From Sphingomonas sp. Leaf17 (GTDB lineage: Bacteria > Pseudomonadota > Alphaproteobacteria > Sphingomonadales > Sphingomonadaceae), in contig NZ_LMKL01000009.1 in NCBI RefSeq assembly GCF_001421505.1, positions 1 through 64,000 on the forward strand: DNA of 64,000 nucleotides, written 5' to 3'. This document shows, piece after piece, positions 42,930 through 52,376 of this stretch. A program made the position numbers and the translations under genes. The notes under the pieces are model-generated. The model was not told the DNA's origin and ran no database searches. It saw only the letters and a program-made list of their open reading frames with translations. The first letter of the stretch is position 1. Every line of letters starts with the position of its first letter.

Positions 42930-43840
42930 GACAACGCCACCGAATAGATGTCCTCTGGCCGCCAGACGAGGCCCAGCAACACCCGCAACCCGACCAGCAG
43001 AACCATGACCGCCAGCGCAAGGCGCAGATATTCCGGCCGCACCGTGTTCGCGAACCGTGCGCCCACCTGTGCCCCCGCGACCGACCCGATCAGCAGCAGC
43101 GCCGCCAGCACGATATCGACCGCCTTGGTCGTGGTCGCGTGGACCATCGTGGCGACCGCGGTTACGAACAGCGTCTGGAACAGCGACGTGCCGACGACGA
43201 CGCTGGTTGCCATGCCCAGCAGATAGATCATCGCCGGCACCAGGATGAACCCGCCGCCGATCCCCAGCAGGATCGTCAGGATGCCGACAAAGAACCCGAG
43301 GATCAGCGGGGCCAGCGGGGAGATGTACAGGCCCGACGCATAGAAGCGCGTGCGGAACGGCAGGGCGGCGACCAGCGGATGGTGATGCCGCTTCTTCGGG
43401 CGCGTCGGCCGGCCGGTCTTGCGGACCCAGATCGCCTGCACCGATTCGCGCGCCATCATGCCGCCGATCGACCCCAGCATCAGGACGTAGACGATGGCGA
43501 TGACGGTATCGATCTGCCCCGATTTCTGAAGCCAGTTGAACAGCCACGCGCCCGCGAACGACCCGACGATACCGCCGGCGACCAGCACCCCGCCCATCTT
43601 CACGTCGACGCCCTTGCGGCGGAAATGCGCGAACACGCCGGAAACGCTCGCCCCCGTCACCTGGCTGGCGGACGACGCGGCGGCGACCGTCGGCGGGATG
43701 CCATAGACGATCAGCAACGGCGTGGTCAGGAACCCGCCGCCGACGCCGAACATGCCCGACAGCAGGCCGACGCCACCGCCCAGCAGGACAATGACCAGCG
43801 CGTTGACCGACAGGTTGGCGATGGGAAGGTACAGATCCAT
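42926..43840 (-). CDS. TauE/SafE sulfite exporter family protein
   Basis: The 304-residue membrane protein has two repeats typical of the family: GVGLLSGMFGVGGGFLTTPL and ILTILLGIGGGFILVPAMIY, with eight or so spans. It is predicted to export sulfite or organosulfonate-type anions. It is translationally coupled to the TIGR02186 gene. The ATG at 43840 begins the first span. Confidence 0.9.
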   Translation of the reverse strand: MDLYLPIANLSVNALVIVLLGGGVGLLSGMFGVGGGFLTTPLLIVYGIPPTVAAASSASQVTGASVSGVFAHFRRKGVDVKMGGVLVAGGIVGSFAGAWLFNWLQKSGQIDTVIAIVYVLMLGSIGGMMARESVQAIWVRKTGRPTRPKKRHHHPLVAALPFRTRFYASGLYISPLAPLILGFFVGILTILLGIGGGFILVPAMIYLLGMATSVVVGTSLFQTLFVTAVATMVHATTTKAVDIVLAALLLIGSVAGAQVGARFANTVRPEYLRLALAVMVLLVGLRVLLGLVWRPEDIYSVALS

Positions 43841-43880
43841 GGACCGCCGGGTTACCCGCTTGCGTGTGTTTGCGAAAGCA

Positions 43881-44876
43881 TCAGAAATCGGTGCCGATCG
43901 AAAGCGCCGGGCCGGACCCCGGCCGCGCGTCACCGGCCACGCGTTCGCGCCAGTCTAGCGTCAGCCGCAGGCTGCGACGCGCCACCGGCACGACGATCCC
44001 CAGCGACGGACCGACGTCGAGCCGTGCGGCCCCGCGCTGCGCCCCACCCCAGCTGCCCATCCCCAGGTCGAAACGGATATCGCCCGCCTCGGCGATCGGA
44101 TGGGCGATCCGCACGGCCCCGTCGGCAAACGCTTCCACCCCGCCGCGCGCGATCGCGCCGGCCTGACCATAGGCCTCCAGCCGCAGGCGACCGGCGATCG
44201 GTGTCGGGTTGATGCCACCGACCAGCCCAACCATCGGCCCGCCGCGCCCGCCATCCAGCGCGAAGCGATGTTCGGCGACGATCCGCACCGGCAGGCGGGT
44301 CGGTCGCCAGTCGATGCCGATCGCCGCCTCCCGCCCCGCACCTTCCAGCGGGGTCGTCAGGCGCATGGCCAGCGCCAGCCGCCGCGCGGTTCCCAGGGCA
44401 TAGGCGATGCGCACCCCGGCCTGTGCGCCGCCCAGCCGGCTGCCGATTACCGACGGAGCCATGCCGCCGCCACGCAGGATCGCCCAGCCGCTGCCGCTCC
44501 ACCGCGACTCGGGGCGTCGTCGTCCGTCGGGACGGCTGACCGGATCGGACGGTGCGACGGGCCCAAAGGGATGCGGCACCAGCACCGGGCCATCGGCACG
44601 ATCCGCTGGCGCTGGCGGCATTGCCCGTGCCCCCTGGGCGAACAGTCTGCGGGGTGCCGGCTCCCCGACCCGGTGTGGTCGCTGCGGCAGGGACTGCGGC
44701 GATGGCATCCGCACCGACATGGAAGCGGACGGCCCCTTCCTCGCCTTTGCGATCGGCACGATATCGCGAATCAGGTCGGTCATCGTCGCGGCATTGGGCC
44801 ACAGCAGGACGACGCGCGCGACCGCCCAGCCGCCCACCGTCAGCCCCAGAAACCGCAAAGGTCGGCTGATGCTCAC
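43881..44876 (-). CDS. Glycosyltransferase partner, hypothetical
   Basis: The 331-residue protein has an N-terminal membrane segment (LGLTVGGWAVARVVLLW), a Pro/Arg-rich linker and a C-terminal part of repeated beta-strand patterns (GRLRLEAYGQAGAIARGGVE; SLRLTLDWRERVAG). It may form or contact an outer-membrane barrel. The GTG start at 44876 overlaps the glycosyltransferase stop. It is probably an exopolysaccharide-related partner. Confidence 0.65.
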   Translation of the reverse strand: MSISRPLRFLGLTVGGWAVARVVLLWPNAATMTDLIRDIVPIAKARKGPSASMSVRMPSPQSLPQRPHRVGEPAPRRLFAQGARAMPPAPADRADGPVLVPHPFGPVAPSDPVSRPDGRRRPESRWSGSGWAILRGGGMAPSVIGSRLGGAQAGVRIAYALGTARRLALAMRLTTPLEGAGREAAIGIDWRPTRLPVRIVAEHRFALDGGRGGPMVGLVGGINPTPIAGRLRLEAYGQAGAIARGGVEAFADGAVRIAHPIAEAGDIRFDLGMGSWGGAQRGAARLDVGPSLGIVVPVARRSLRLTLDWRERVAGDARPGSGPALSIGTDF

Positions 44877-46258
44877 GATCCGGCGATCGCCTGCACATCG
44901 TCGGGAAAGGCGTGGGCGGTCTTGTCCCAGACCGGCGGCGCCCCGCGCAACATGGCGATGTAGCGGATCACCGCCCGGCGCGCGGCGAACAGCGCGATAT
45001 AGTTGCCGACCAGCAGCCGCGGAATCGCCCACAACCCCTCGCGCGGGCCGTACACCCGGGTCGTGAACGCCATCCGCATCGCCAGTCGCCAGCCGAGCAG
45101 CGCTGCATTGGTGCCAGCCAGCCATCCCAGCCACGGCCCCGGTGACGGCACCGCCGATCCGGTCGCCAGATGCAGCAGCAGCGACACCGCCCACAACACC
45201 ATCGACAGATACGCGGTCGCCATCACCAATATGGCCAGCGGTGCGCGCCGGTCCCGCATCCGCATCCAGTGATCGCCGATCGCCCGCGCCCGCGCCCAGC
45301 CCGTCCGGTCCCAGCCGGCCAGCGCGATGCCGATCATCCAGCGCGCCTTCTGGCGGACGGCCGCCCCGACCGAATCGGGAAAATAGGCGCGCGTGGCCAC
45401 CACCGGCCCGCCGGGTGATTCCTCAACCCGTGCGAAGATGCCGCGACCGCCCAGTTCGGCAATCCGCAGGCCAAGTTCATAATCCTCGGTCAGACTCTCC
45501 GAATCGAACGGCTTGCCCCCGCGCATGGCGGCGATCCGTGCCAGCATCGGCGTGGCGATGGCACAGCCCACCCCGGCCAGCGGCAATCCCGCGCCAAGCG
45601 CCCCGCGCACGACCAGCTGCTTACCGTGCGACTCGGCGAACTCGTCCGCATAAGTGCCGGACACCAGCCGACCATGCCGGCTGATGAGCGGCAGCACCGG
45701 GATCTGGACGACGGCATGGCGATCAATCAGCCGATCGACCACCTGCAATTCGAGGGGATGGACCAGATCCTCGGCATCGTGCAGCACGACCGCCCGGGTC
45801 GGGCCATCCCGGGCATCATCGGCGACCATCGCGGCCCAGACGACGTTCAGGCAATCGGCCTTGGTGGTCGGGCCGCCATGCGGCAGGATGACGTGCCGCA
45901 ACCGGGGTTCGGTCCGGGCGATCCGGGCGACGGCCTCCACCGTTCCGGGATCATTCGGATAGGTGCCGACATACAGCCGGTAATCGGGATGGTCGTAGCG
46001 GGCGAATGCGCTGGTCAGCATGTCGCCGATCACCGCCACCTCGTCCCATGCGGCGACGAACACCGCCAGCCGGCCGGCATGGGGGGATGCCGGCAGATCC
46101 TGCATCGCCAGACGGGATGGCGCAGCCCGCCCAACCCGGACGACGGCATAGATGGCGTCGACCAGCAGATCGTCGATACCGCCAATCAGAAACCCGAACG
46201 CCGCGAACAGCATCACTTCATGCAGCACCACATCGAAACCGTCGACGAACCCCGTCAT
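44873..46258 (-). CDS. NfrB-like glycosyltransferase family 2 protein
   Basis: The 461-residue protein has an N-terminal membrane span and then a GT-A domain with VLHDAEDLVHP and SLTEDYELGLRIA. The QKARW motif follows and C-terminal spans complete it. It is like the NfrB-type processive glycosyltransferases. It likely polymerises a surface polysaccharide with the coupled gene downstream. The 290-bp region upstream (46259-46548) holds no gene that I accept. Confidence 0.85.
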   Translation of the reverse strand: MTGFVDGFDVVLHEVMLFAAFGFLIGGIDDLLVDAIYAVVRVGRAAPSRLAMQDLPASPHAGRLAVFVAAWDEVAVIGDMLTSAFARYDHPDYRLYVGTYPNDPGTVEAVARIARTEPRLRHVILPHGGPTTKADCLNVVWAAMVADDARDGPTRAVVLHDAEDLVHPLELQVVDRLIDRHAVVQIPVLPLISRHGRLVSGTYADEFAESHGKQLVVRGALGAGLPLAGVGCAIATPMLARIAAMRGGKPFDSESLTEDYELGLRIAELGGRGIFARVEESPGGPVVATRAYFPDSVGAAVRQKARWMIGIALAGWDRTGWARARAIGDHWMRMRDRRAPLAILVMATAYLSMVLWAVSLLLHLATGSAVPSPGPWLGWLAGTNAALLGWRLAMRMAFTTRVYGPREGLWAIPRLLVGNYIALFAARRAVIRYIAMLRGAPPVWDKTAHAFPDDVQAIAGS

Positions 46259-46548
46259 TCGCGCCAGCCCCCCGACGTTTGCCTATGGTATCAAGGCAAT
46301 AGGAGGACAGCGCAATGCACATTGCAGTGCGCGCGGCGGCATCGACCTGTACTTTTCTTGCAACGTGCCGATTTTGCCGCGAACCAAAGGCCCGACCGCG
46401 CGTTGCGGCTTGTGATCCCTTTCCCTTTCCGGGGATCTGTGCCGGTCCAAGCACGGCACGGTCGCGCCGATGCGTAGCACGCGGCGCGACCAACACCGGG
46501 CGGTCGATACGGCGGCCGCCCGGAGCTATTGGTGACAGCGCAAGCGGC

Positions 46549-47055
46549 TTAGCGGTAGAAACCGCGGATCACGTCGACCACGATGCCGCGCCGCGTGTCG
46601 ACCAGCATCACGTCACCATAATGCCGGACCCACCGCTGATACCCGCGCGCCGGCGGCAGGCGATACCGCCAAGGATCGGCGATCCAGTAGCTGCGCGCAT
46701 AATAGGGCTGGCCAATCCGCAGGCCGGGGCGGAAGGTCTGATAGCGGAACGGCGCGCGCCAGTTGCCACGGGCGTACAGCGCCTGGTTCCGGTCCCGCCA
46801 TCCGCGCCAGTCATTGCGGCCGAACCGGCGGTTACGGTCGTTCAGGTCCTCGCGATATTCCTGCCGCGCCTCCCGCACATCGCGGCGCTCGTCGCGGATG
46901 TCGCCGCGATCGCCGAAACGGCGGGCCTGGTTCAGTTCGCGCTGTTCCTGGCGGATGTCGCGCCGGTCGCGACGCAGCTCGGCGTTGGACTGAGCCGATG
47001 CCACGGCCGGGAACGCGGCGGCGGCCATCAGGATGGTCGTGATCAGTGTACGCAT
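46549..47055 (-). CDS. RcnB family periplasmic protein
   Basis: The 168-residue protein has a signal peptide (MRTLITTILMAAAAFPAVAS). An Arg/Asp-rich helical region follows, then the RcnB-type C-terminal domain (ARSYWIADPWRYRLPPARGY ... YGDVMLVDTRRGIVVDVI). AAGGGAG precedes the ATG. The family is linked to nickel/cobalt homeostasis in E. coli, but in sphingomonads the role is not known. Confidence 0.85.
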   Translation of the reverse strand: MRTLITTILMAAAAFPAVASAQSNAELRRDRRDIRQEQRELNQARRFGDRGDIRDERRDVREARQEYREDLNDRNRRFGRNDWRGWRDRNQALYARGNWRAPFRYQTFRPGLRIGQPYYARSYWIADPWRYRLPPARGYQRWVRHYGDVMLVDTRRGIVVDVIRGFYR

Positions 47056-47203
47056 GATCGTCTCCCTTGAGCATGACGGCGGCGGACCGGAGTCCATGCC
47101 GCCTTGCCAGGGGATATGCCTGCCCTCGCCTGAACGATCCGCGAACGTCGCGGTCAGCAAAGCGACAGGAGGGCAGACGACCGTGCCGGTCGGGTCCGGG
47201 CGA

Positions 47204-47716
47204 TTATGGGCGGGTGCGTCCCGAACCGCCGCCGCCCTGCTGGCCGCCGCCGGCGGCACCCGGCGCACCGACCGAACCGATGTTGCCGAACAGATCCTGG
47301 AAGAACCCGCGGCCGCGTCCGGCGGTCGCCGTCTTGTCGCCGCTCGGGCTGATGCTCACGACCTGATCGACGCCGCCACGACGGACGCCAGTAACGGTCC
47401 CGGCCTTGTCGAAGCTGATCTGCAACGTGATCTGGGACACCGGGCGCGGATTGCGGAACGCGAAGTTGCGGCTGTCGCGCGCGATATAATACCAGTCGCC
47501 CTGATCGAACTGACCGGCGAAGCTGGGCTTGCCCAGGGTCTGGAGAACCGACTGGCGATTATCGACGCCCGGCTGGACCGAGTTGACGAGGTCGACATCG
47601 ACGACATAGCCCTGATGCGACCGAAGCGGAGTGCAGCCGGCCGCCGCGACGAGGCCGAGCATGGCGACCAGCACGATACGTGCGCGGGGCGCTACGCGAA
47701 AACGGGACAGGCTCAT
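47204..47716 (-). CDS. bamE: Outer membrane assembly lipoprotein
   Basis: The 170-residue SmpA/OmlA-type protein has a lipoprotein signal ending VAAAGC, then the BamE domain (PGVDNRQSVLQTLGKPSFAG; DWYYIA) and a Gly-rich tail. It is a part of the BAM complex that inserts outer-membrane proteins. It is divergent from the cytochrome-bc1 chaperone gene. Confidence 0.93.
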   Translation of the reverse strand: MSLSRFRVAPRARIVLVAMLGLVAAAGCTPLRSHQGYVVDVDLVNSVQPGVDNRQSVLQTLGKPSFAGQFDQGDWYYIARDSRNFAFRNPRPVSQITLQISFDKAGTVTGVRRGGVDQVVSISPSGDKTATAGRGRGFFQDLFGNIGSVGAPGAAGGGQQGGGGSGRTRP

Positions 47717-47842
47717 GATAGTCTCCAGGCGGGCACGCGACCGGACAGTACGGACGCGTTGCGCGATTGCATCCGGTGTCGAACGCCTCGATATGCGAGG
47801 ACGGGCGGACAGACAAGGCCGCCGGACGAGAGGGTATCGGCT

Positions 47843-48388
47843 TTGGGCGTATTGAGCGGGCTATTCGGACGACGGCAGGCGGAGGTCGCGCTGCCGCTAT
47901 ACAACGCGGTCGTGCTGCGCGCGCGGGCCGAACACTGGTATCTGGCGGGCGCGGTGCCCGATACCGTCGATGGCCGCTTCGACATGATCGCCGCCGTCCT
48001 GTCGGTAGTGCTGATCCGGCTGGAGGGTGACGCCGAGGGCGCGCCGGTCGCCGCCCGGCTGACCGAACACTTTATCGACGACATGGACGGCCAGTTGCGC
48101 GAACTGGGTGTCGGCGACGTCGTGGTCGGCAAGCATATCGGCAAGATGATGGGGATGCTCGGCGGCCGCCTCGGCGCGTACCGCGACACCATCGACGGTC
48201 GGCATGACGGATCGGCCGCCGCCGGTTTCGACGCGGCACTGGTCCGCAACCTGTATCGCGGCGATGCGCCGGGTGACGCCGCGCTCGCCCATGTTCGCGA
48301 TACGCTTCTCGCGCTGCACGCCGCGCTGGCCACCACGCCGGTCGCATCGCTCGTGCAGGGCCATCTGCCCGAAGGACCACAGGCATGA
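47843..48388 (+). CDS. Ubiquinol-cytochrome c chaperone family protein
   Basis: The 181-residue protein belongs to the CBP3/UQCC1-like family (YNAVVLRARAEHWYLAGAVP; DTVDGRFDMI; GDVVVGKHIGKMMGMLGGRL). It likely assists bc1 complex assembly. No ATG is available at the 5' end; the TTG at 47843 behind GAGAGGG is proposed, with TTG 47852 as alternative. It overlaps the next gene as ATGA. Confidence 0.88.
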   Translation: MGVLSGLFGRRQAEVALPLYNAVVLRARAEHWYLAGAVPDTVDGRFDMIAAVLSVVLIRLEGDAEGAPVAARLTEHFIDDMDGQLRELGVGDVVVGKHIGKMMGMLGGRLGAYRDTIDGRHDGSAAAGFDAALVRNLYRGDAPGDAALAHVRDTLLALHAALATTPVASLVQGHLPEGPQA

Positions 48389-48900
48389 CCCCCGAATTCA
48401 GCCGGACCGAACGCGTCGACACGATCGGCGAGCGGGAGCGCACCGTCACCATCACCGCCGACGCGACCGAGCGCGCGGCGCTGGCCACCCGCTTCGGCCT
48501 GCTCTCGGTCGACCGGCTCGATGCCGATTTTGCCGTCCGGCGCGAATCGTCGGGCATCTCCGCGCGCGGACGAGTGACGGCGGCGGTGGTGCAGGCGTGT
48601 TCGGTGACGGGCGAACCGCTGCCGGTGCGGATCGACGAGACGGCGGCGCTGCGCTTCGTCGCCGAATCGCCCGATGCCGAGGAAGTCGAGCTGGACAGCG
48701 AATCGCTCGACACCATTCCCTATGAAGGCGGGGCGATCGACCTTGGCGAGGCCGCGGCCGAGACGATGGCGCTGGCGCTCGATCCATTCCCGCGTGGCCC
48801 CAATGCCGCCGCAACGCTGAAGGCGGCGGGCGTCGTCAGCGAGGATGAGGTGGCGACCGGGCCGCTCGCCGGGCTGAAGGCGTTGCTGGCGAAGAAGTAA
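48385..48900 (+). CDS. DUF177 (YceD-like) protein
   Basis: The 171-residue protein has the DUF177 pattern: ARGRVTAAVVQACSVTGEPL and an acidic IDLGEAAAETMALALDPFPR segment. In most bacteria this gene precedes rpmF and helps 23S rRNA accumulation; here it follows the bc1 chaperone gene, as in other alphaproteobacteria. The stop codon lies in the first unit of a 3 x 20-bp tandem repeat. Confidence 0.9.
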   Translation: MTPEFSRTERVDTIGERERTVTITADATERAALATRFGLLSVDRLDADFAVRRESSGISARGRVTAAVVQACSVTGEPLPVRIDETAALRFVAESPDAEEVELDSESLDTIPYEGGAIDLGEAAAETMALALDPFPRGPNAAATLKAAGVVSEDEVATGPLAGLKALLAKK

Positions 48901-48947
48901 CAGGGCTGGCGAAGACGTAACGGGGTTGGAGAAGACGTAAGGCGGGG
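48888..48947. repeat. Three 20-bp tandem repeats at a gene end
   Basis: The units are GGCGAAGAAGTAACAGGGCT, GGCGAAGACGTAACGGGGTT and GGAGAAGACGTAAGGCGGGG. They run from the last codons of the DUF177 gene to the stop of the convergent phosphatase gene. Each unit carries an in-frame-style GTAA. They look like a replication-slippage duplication of the gene's 3' end. Confidence 0.8.
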
Positions 48948-49490
48948 TCAGTCGCTATCCGGCCCCAGCGACGGGTCCAGGTCGCGGGGGCGGGTAAAGC
49001 CGACGAAGCGGCCACCGCCGGCGGCGACATCGGCCCAGGACGCGACGTCGAACGTCATCTGCGCCACGGTCGCGGTCGGGTATTTGCCCTCGACCGCGAT
49101 CCGGTACGGATCATCGTCGGACCGGGGGACCAGCATCAGCACCAGATCCTCCAGCCCCGGATTATGCCCGACCAGCAACGCCGATCCGGCCGTGTCCGGC
49201 AGGGCGTGAACTACATCGAGCAGCGTCGCGGCCGAGGCGAGATAGACGCGCCGGTCCCATTCGGGCGTGATCGTCGCGCCGTATCCGCCGGACACATCGA
49301 CCAGCGTCTCGGTCACGCGCACCGCAGGCGAGGCGACGACATGGTCGAACGCGAACCCTTCATCGCGCAGCCAGCGTCCGATCAGCGCGGCGGCGCGCTT
49401 GCCCTTGGCATTCAGCGGTCGGTCGAAATCACGGGTCACCGGGTCGTTCCAGCCGGACTTGGCGTGGCGCAGCAGCGTCAGCGTCTTCAT
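48948..49490 (-). CDS. SixA-type histidine phosphatase
   Basis: The 180-residue protein begins TLTLLRHAKSGWNDP, the RHA motif of the histidine phosphatase superfamily, with ASPAVRVTETL and a second His in LLVGHNPGLEDLVLM. It resembles SixA, which removes phosphate from phospho-His proteins. Its start overlaps the stop of the helicase gene upstream as ATGA. Confidence 0.9.
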   Translation of the reverse strand: MKTLTLLRHAKSGWNDPVTRDFDRPLNAKGKRAAALIGRWLRDEGFAFDHVVASPAVRVTETLVDVSGGYGATITPEWDRRVYLASAATLLDVVHALPDTAGSALLVGHNPGLEDLVLMLVPRSDDDPYRIAVEGKYPTATVAQMTFDVASWADVAAGGGRFVGFTRPRDLDPSLGPDSD

Positions 49491-52204
49491 GGGGCGACGA
49501 ATCCTCCAGCGGTTTCGCGGGTGCCATGCCCGATCGGCGCGGTCGTGGAAAGCCGCTCCGCAACACGCGCCACCGCCTCGTCCAGCGTGCAGCGCCGCAC
49601 CGATACGCCCGGCGGGAAGGCGGTGAGCAGGCGCGAGGGCATGGCGGCGGACAGCATCACGAACGCGCCGCGATCGTCGGCGCGGCGGATCAGCCGCCCG
49701 AACGCTTGCGCCATCCGCGCGCGGACCAGCCGGTCGTCATAGGCCGAACCGCCGCCGGCCAGCCGCCGCGCGCCGTGCAGCACGGTCGGCTTTGGCCACG
49801 GCACCCCCTCCATCACCACCAGTCGCAGCGATTCGCCCGGCACGTCGACCCCGTCACGCAGCGCGTCGGTGCCCAGCAGCGACGCGTTGGAATCATCACG
49901 GAAGATATCGACCAGCGTGCCCGTGTCGATTGGGTCGACATGCTGCGCGATCAGCGGCAGTCCTTCGCGCGCCAGCCGGTCGGCGATCCGGCCATGCACC
50001 CCGCGTAACCGCCGGATCGCGGTGAACAGCCCCAGCGTACCGCCCCGCGACGCGACGATCAGCCGGGCATAGGCATTGGCGAGCGCCGCGACATCGCCAC
50101 GCTTCACGTCGGTGACGATCAGCACCTCCGACTGGTCGGCATAGGCGAACGGGCTTTCCGCCTGGAACCGTGACGGCGCACGCGGCAGGTGCGGCGCGCC
50201 CGCCCGCGCCTCCGCCACCGCCCATTCGCCGCCGCCGGTCAGCGTCGCCGACGTCACCAGCGCACCATGCGCGGGCTTCAGCACCGTTTCCACGAACGGC
50301 CGGGTGGGATCGAGCCAGTGACGGTGCAGGCCGATGTCGAACTCGCGCCCCTCGATCCGGTCGACGGCCAGCCAGTCGACGAAATCGGGATCGACCGGGC
50401 CGCCGATCCGCGCCAGCAGCGCCAGCCACGCCGCCACCGTCTCCGCCCGCCAGCCGATCGACGCGACCGCGCCCTCGATCCGCGCGCGCGCCGGCCCGTC
50501 CATCCAGTCCGGTCCCTCGTCCAGCACCGCCTCCAGCCGCCGCCCCAGCGTCACCAGCGGCCGCACCAGTGCATCGAGCGCCTGTGCGGCCGGTCCCGCC
50601 GCCTCGATCAGCTCCGCCGACGGCTCGGCCAGTTCGGTTTCCAGCCCGTATCCGGCGTCCCCCGCCTGTTCGGCGCGCGCATAGGCAAGGCCGCGCACCG
50701 CGCCCAGCAACGTCTCGATCGGGCCGAACGGCGCGCCCTCGCCCACCCGCTGCAACCAGCCGTCGGCAGCCAGATCACGCGCGGCCGCCACCGCATCGGC
50801 GATCGCCCGGCCGCCGCCCTCGTCATAGCTGGCCACGTCGGACAGACGCGCGGCCAGCCCCCGCCGCCGCCCGCGCCCGCCCGATTCGGGGCCAAGGATC
50901 CAGCGGCGCAGCTCGATCGTCTCCTGCCCCGTCAGCGCGGTCGCGAACATCGCGTCGGCGGCGTCGAACAGGTGATGCCCCTCGTCGAACACATAGCGGG
51001 TTGGGCGGGTATTCGTCTCGCGCCCCCGCGCCGCGTTGACCATCACCAGCGCGTGATTGGCGATGACGATATCGGCTTCCGCCCCGGCCCGCGCGGCGCG
51101 TTCGATGAAGCATTTGCGGTAATGCGGGCACCCGGCATAGACGCACTCGCCGCGCCGGTCGGTCAGCGCGGTCGACCCGTTGCGCCGGAACAGCGTCGGC
51201 AGCCAGCCGGGCAGGTCGCCGCCGACCATGTCGCCATCCGCCGTATACGCCGCCCAGCGCGCGACCAGATGCGCGAGGATGGCGGCGCGGCCCGCGAACC
51301 CGCCCTGCAACGCATCCTCCAGATTCAGCAGGCAGACGTAATTCTCGCGCCCCTTGCGCGTCACGACCTTTGCCTTGCGGATCGCGGGGTCGGGGAAGAT
51401 CCGCGCGGTTTCACCCGACAACTGGCGTTGCAGCGCCTTGGTATAGGTCGACACCCACACAGCGCCGCCCGCGCGCTCGGCCCACAGCGAGGCGGGCGCG
51501 AGATAGCCCAACGTCTTGCCGATCCCCGTGCCCGCCTCCGCCAGCACCAAATTGGGCGAATCGCGCACGACGCGTGGGCCGAAGACGTCGGCGACCGCCT
51601 GCGCATAGGCGCGCTGCCCCGACCGCACCTCTGCCCCCTGCCCGACCAGCGTTGCCAGCCGCTCGGCGGTATCCTCCGCCGGCAATAGGATCGTGCGCGG
51701 GGCGGGGCGCGGCGCGGTTTCCGACCATTCGGGCAGTTTTGAAAACAGCCAGCGTTCGTTCTCGCTTGGCTTGGCCAGCCGCTCGCCGATGATCGGCCCC
51801 CACGCCCATCCGCCGCGGATCAGCGACTGACAGGCGGTCCACGCCCCCTCCCGCTCCGGCCAGTCGGTCTTGGGGGTGTCGAGCAGCCTTTCGGTCGCGG
51901 CGCGCAGGAAGGCGGCGACCTGCGCGTCATTCTCCGGCACGTCGAGACCGGTGACCCGCGCGACGCCCTTGGGGGTCGGCACCATGAACCGCGCGGGGTG
52001 CAGGAACGCGAACAGCTCCAGCACGTCCAGACCGGCCAGATCGGCATAGCCCAGCCGCTGCCCGATCAGCGGCGCGTTCAGCAGCAGCACCTTCGTATCC
52101 GCCGCCAGCCGGATCGCCTCGCCGCGTGACACACCGCGCGTGCCGTCTTCGGTCGCGAGCCAGATACCGCCATGGCTGGCGTGGAGGGCGGGATATGGCA
52201 GCAT
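49487..52204 (-). CDS. DinG-type ATP-dependent DNA helicase
   Basis: The 905-residue SF2/XPD-like helicase has a Walker A (AEAGTGIGKTLGYLAP), Fe-S cluster cysteines (CLLN; CVYAGCPHYRKC), a DEGH box (FDEGHHLFDA) and C-terminal helicase motifs (QAFGRLIRRADDRGAFVML). An extra N-terminal region of about 180 residues shows a part of an exonuclease-like or other domain that I cannot name. It acts in DNA repair or R-loop removal. Confidence 0.9.
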   Translation of the reverse strand: MLPYPALHASHGGIWLATEDGTRGVSRGEAIRLAADTKVLLLNAPLIGQRLGYADLAGLDVLELFAFLHPARFMVPTPKGVARVTGLDVPENDAQVAAFLRAATERLLDTPKTDWPEREGAWTACQSLIRGGWAWGPIIGERLAKPSENERWLFSKLPEWSETAPRPAPRTILLPAEDTAERLATLVGQGAEVRSGQRAYAQAVADVFGPRVVRDSPNLVLAEAGTGIGKTLGYLAPASLWAERAGGAVWVSTYTKALQRQLSGETARIFPDPAIRKAKVVTRKGRENYVCLLNLEDALQGGFAGRAAILAHLVARWAAYTADGDMVGGDLPGWLPTLFRRNGSTALTDRRGECVYAGCPHYRKCFIERAARAGAEADIVIANHALVMVNAARGRETNTRPTRYVFDEGHHLFDAADAMFATALTGQETIELRRWILGPESGGRGRRRGLAARLSDVASYDEGGGRAIADAVAAARDLAADGWLQRVGEGAPFGPIETLLGAVRGLAYARAEQAGDAGYGLETELAEPSAELIEAAGPAAQALDALVRPLVTLGRRLEAVLDEGPDWMDGPARARIEGAVASIGWRAETVAAWLALLARIGGPVDPDFVDWLAVDRIEGREFDIGLHRHWLDPTRPFVETVLKPAHGALVTSATLTGGGEWAVAEARAGAPHLPRAPSRFQAESPFAYADQSEVLIVTDVKRGDVAALANAYARLIVASRGGTLGLFTAIRRLRGVHGRIADRLAREGLPLIAQHVDPIDTGTLVDIFRDDSNASLLGTDALRDGVDVPGESLRLVVMEGVPWPKPTVLHGARRLAGGGSAYDDRLVRARMAQAFGRLIRRADDRGAFVMLSAAMPSRLLTAFPPGVSVRRCTLDEAVARVAERLSTTAPIGHGTRETAGGFVAP

Positions 52205-52332
52205 CGCCCCCTACATAGCGCGCCAAGCATGGAACGAAAGGGCAACGGCTGCAATAGGCGCTATCGCCTGGCCGTTACCGTCGCCCGTTATTGCGAATGT
52301 AGGCGGGGTAACCCAGCGCGGCCCGCTACGCG

Positions 52333-52364
52333 CTGGATTGCTTCGCTTGCGCTCGCCATGACGG
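52333..52364. repeat. REP-like intergenic element
   Basis: The stretch starts CTGGATTGCTTCGC and ends GCCATGACGG. It matches my memory of a short repeat often scattered between genes in sphingomonads and other alphaproteobacteria. Imperfect inverted symmetry is visible. It lies in the 172-bp gap between the helicase and acyltransferase genes. Confidence 0.5.
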
Positions 52365-52376
52365 GATGTGTGATGT

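Noticed and set aside
46315..47070. A 251-codon frame behind a good AGGAGG at about 46303
   Set aside because: It runs antisense through the well supported RcnB gene, and its product has no recognisable domain. The ribosome site is probably chance.
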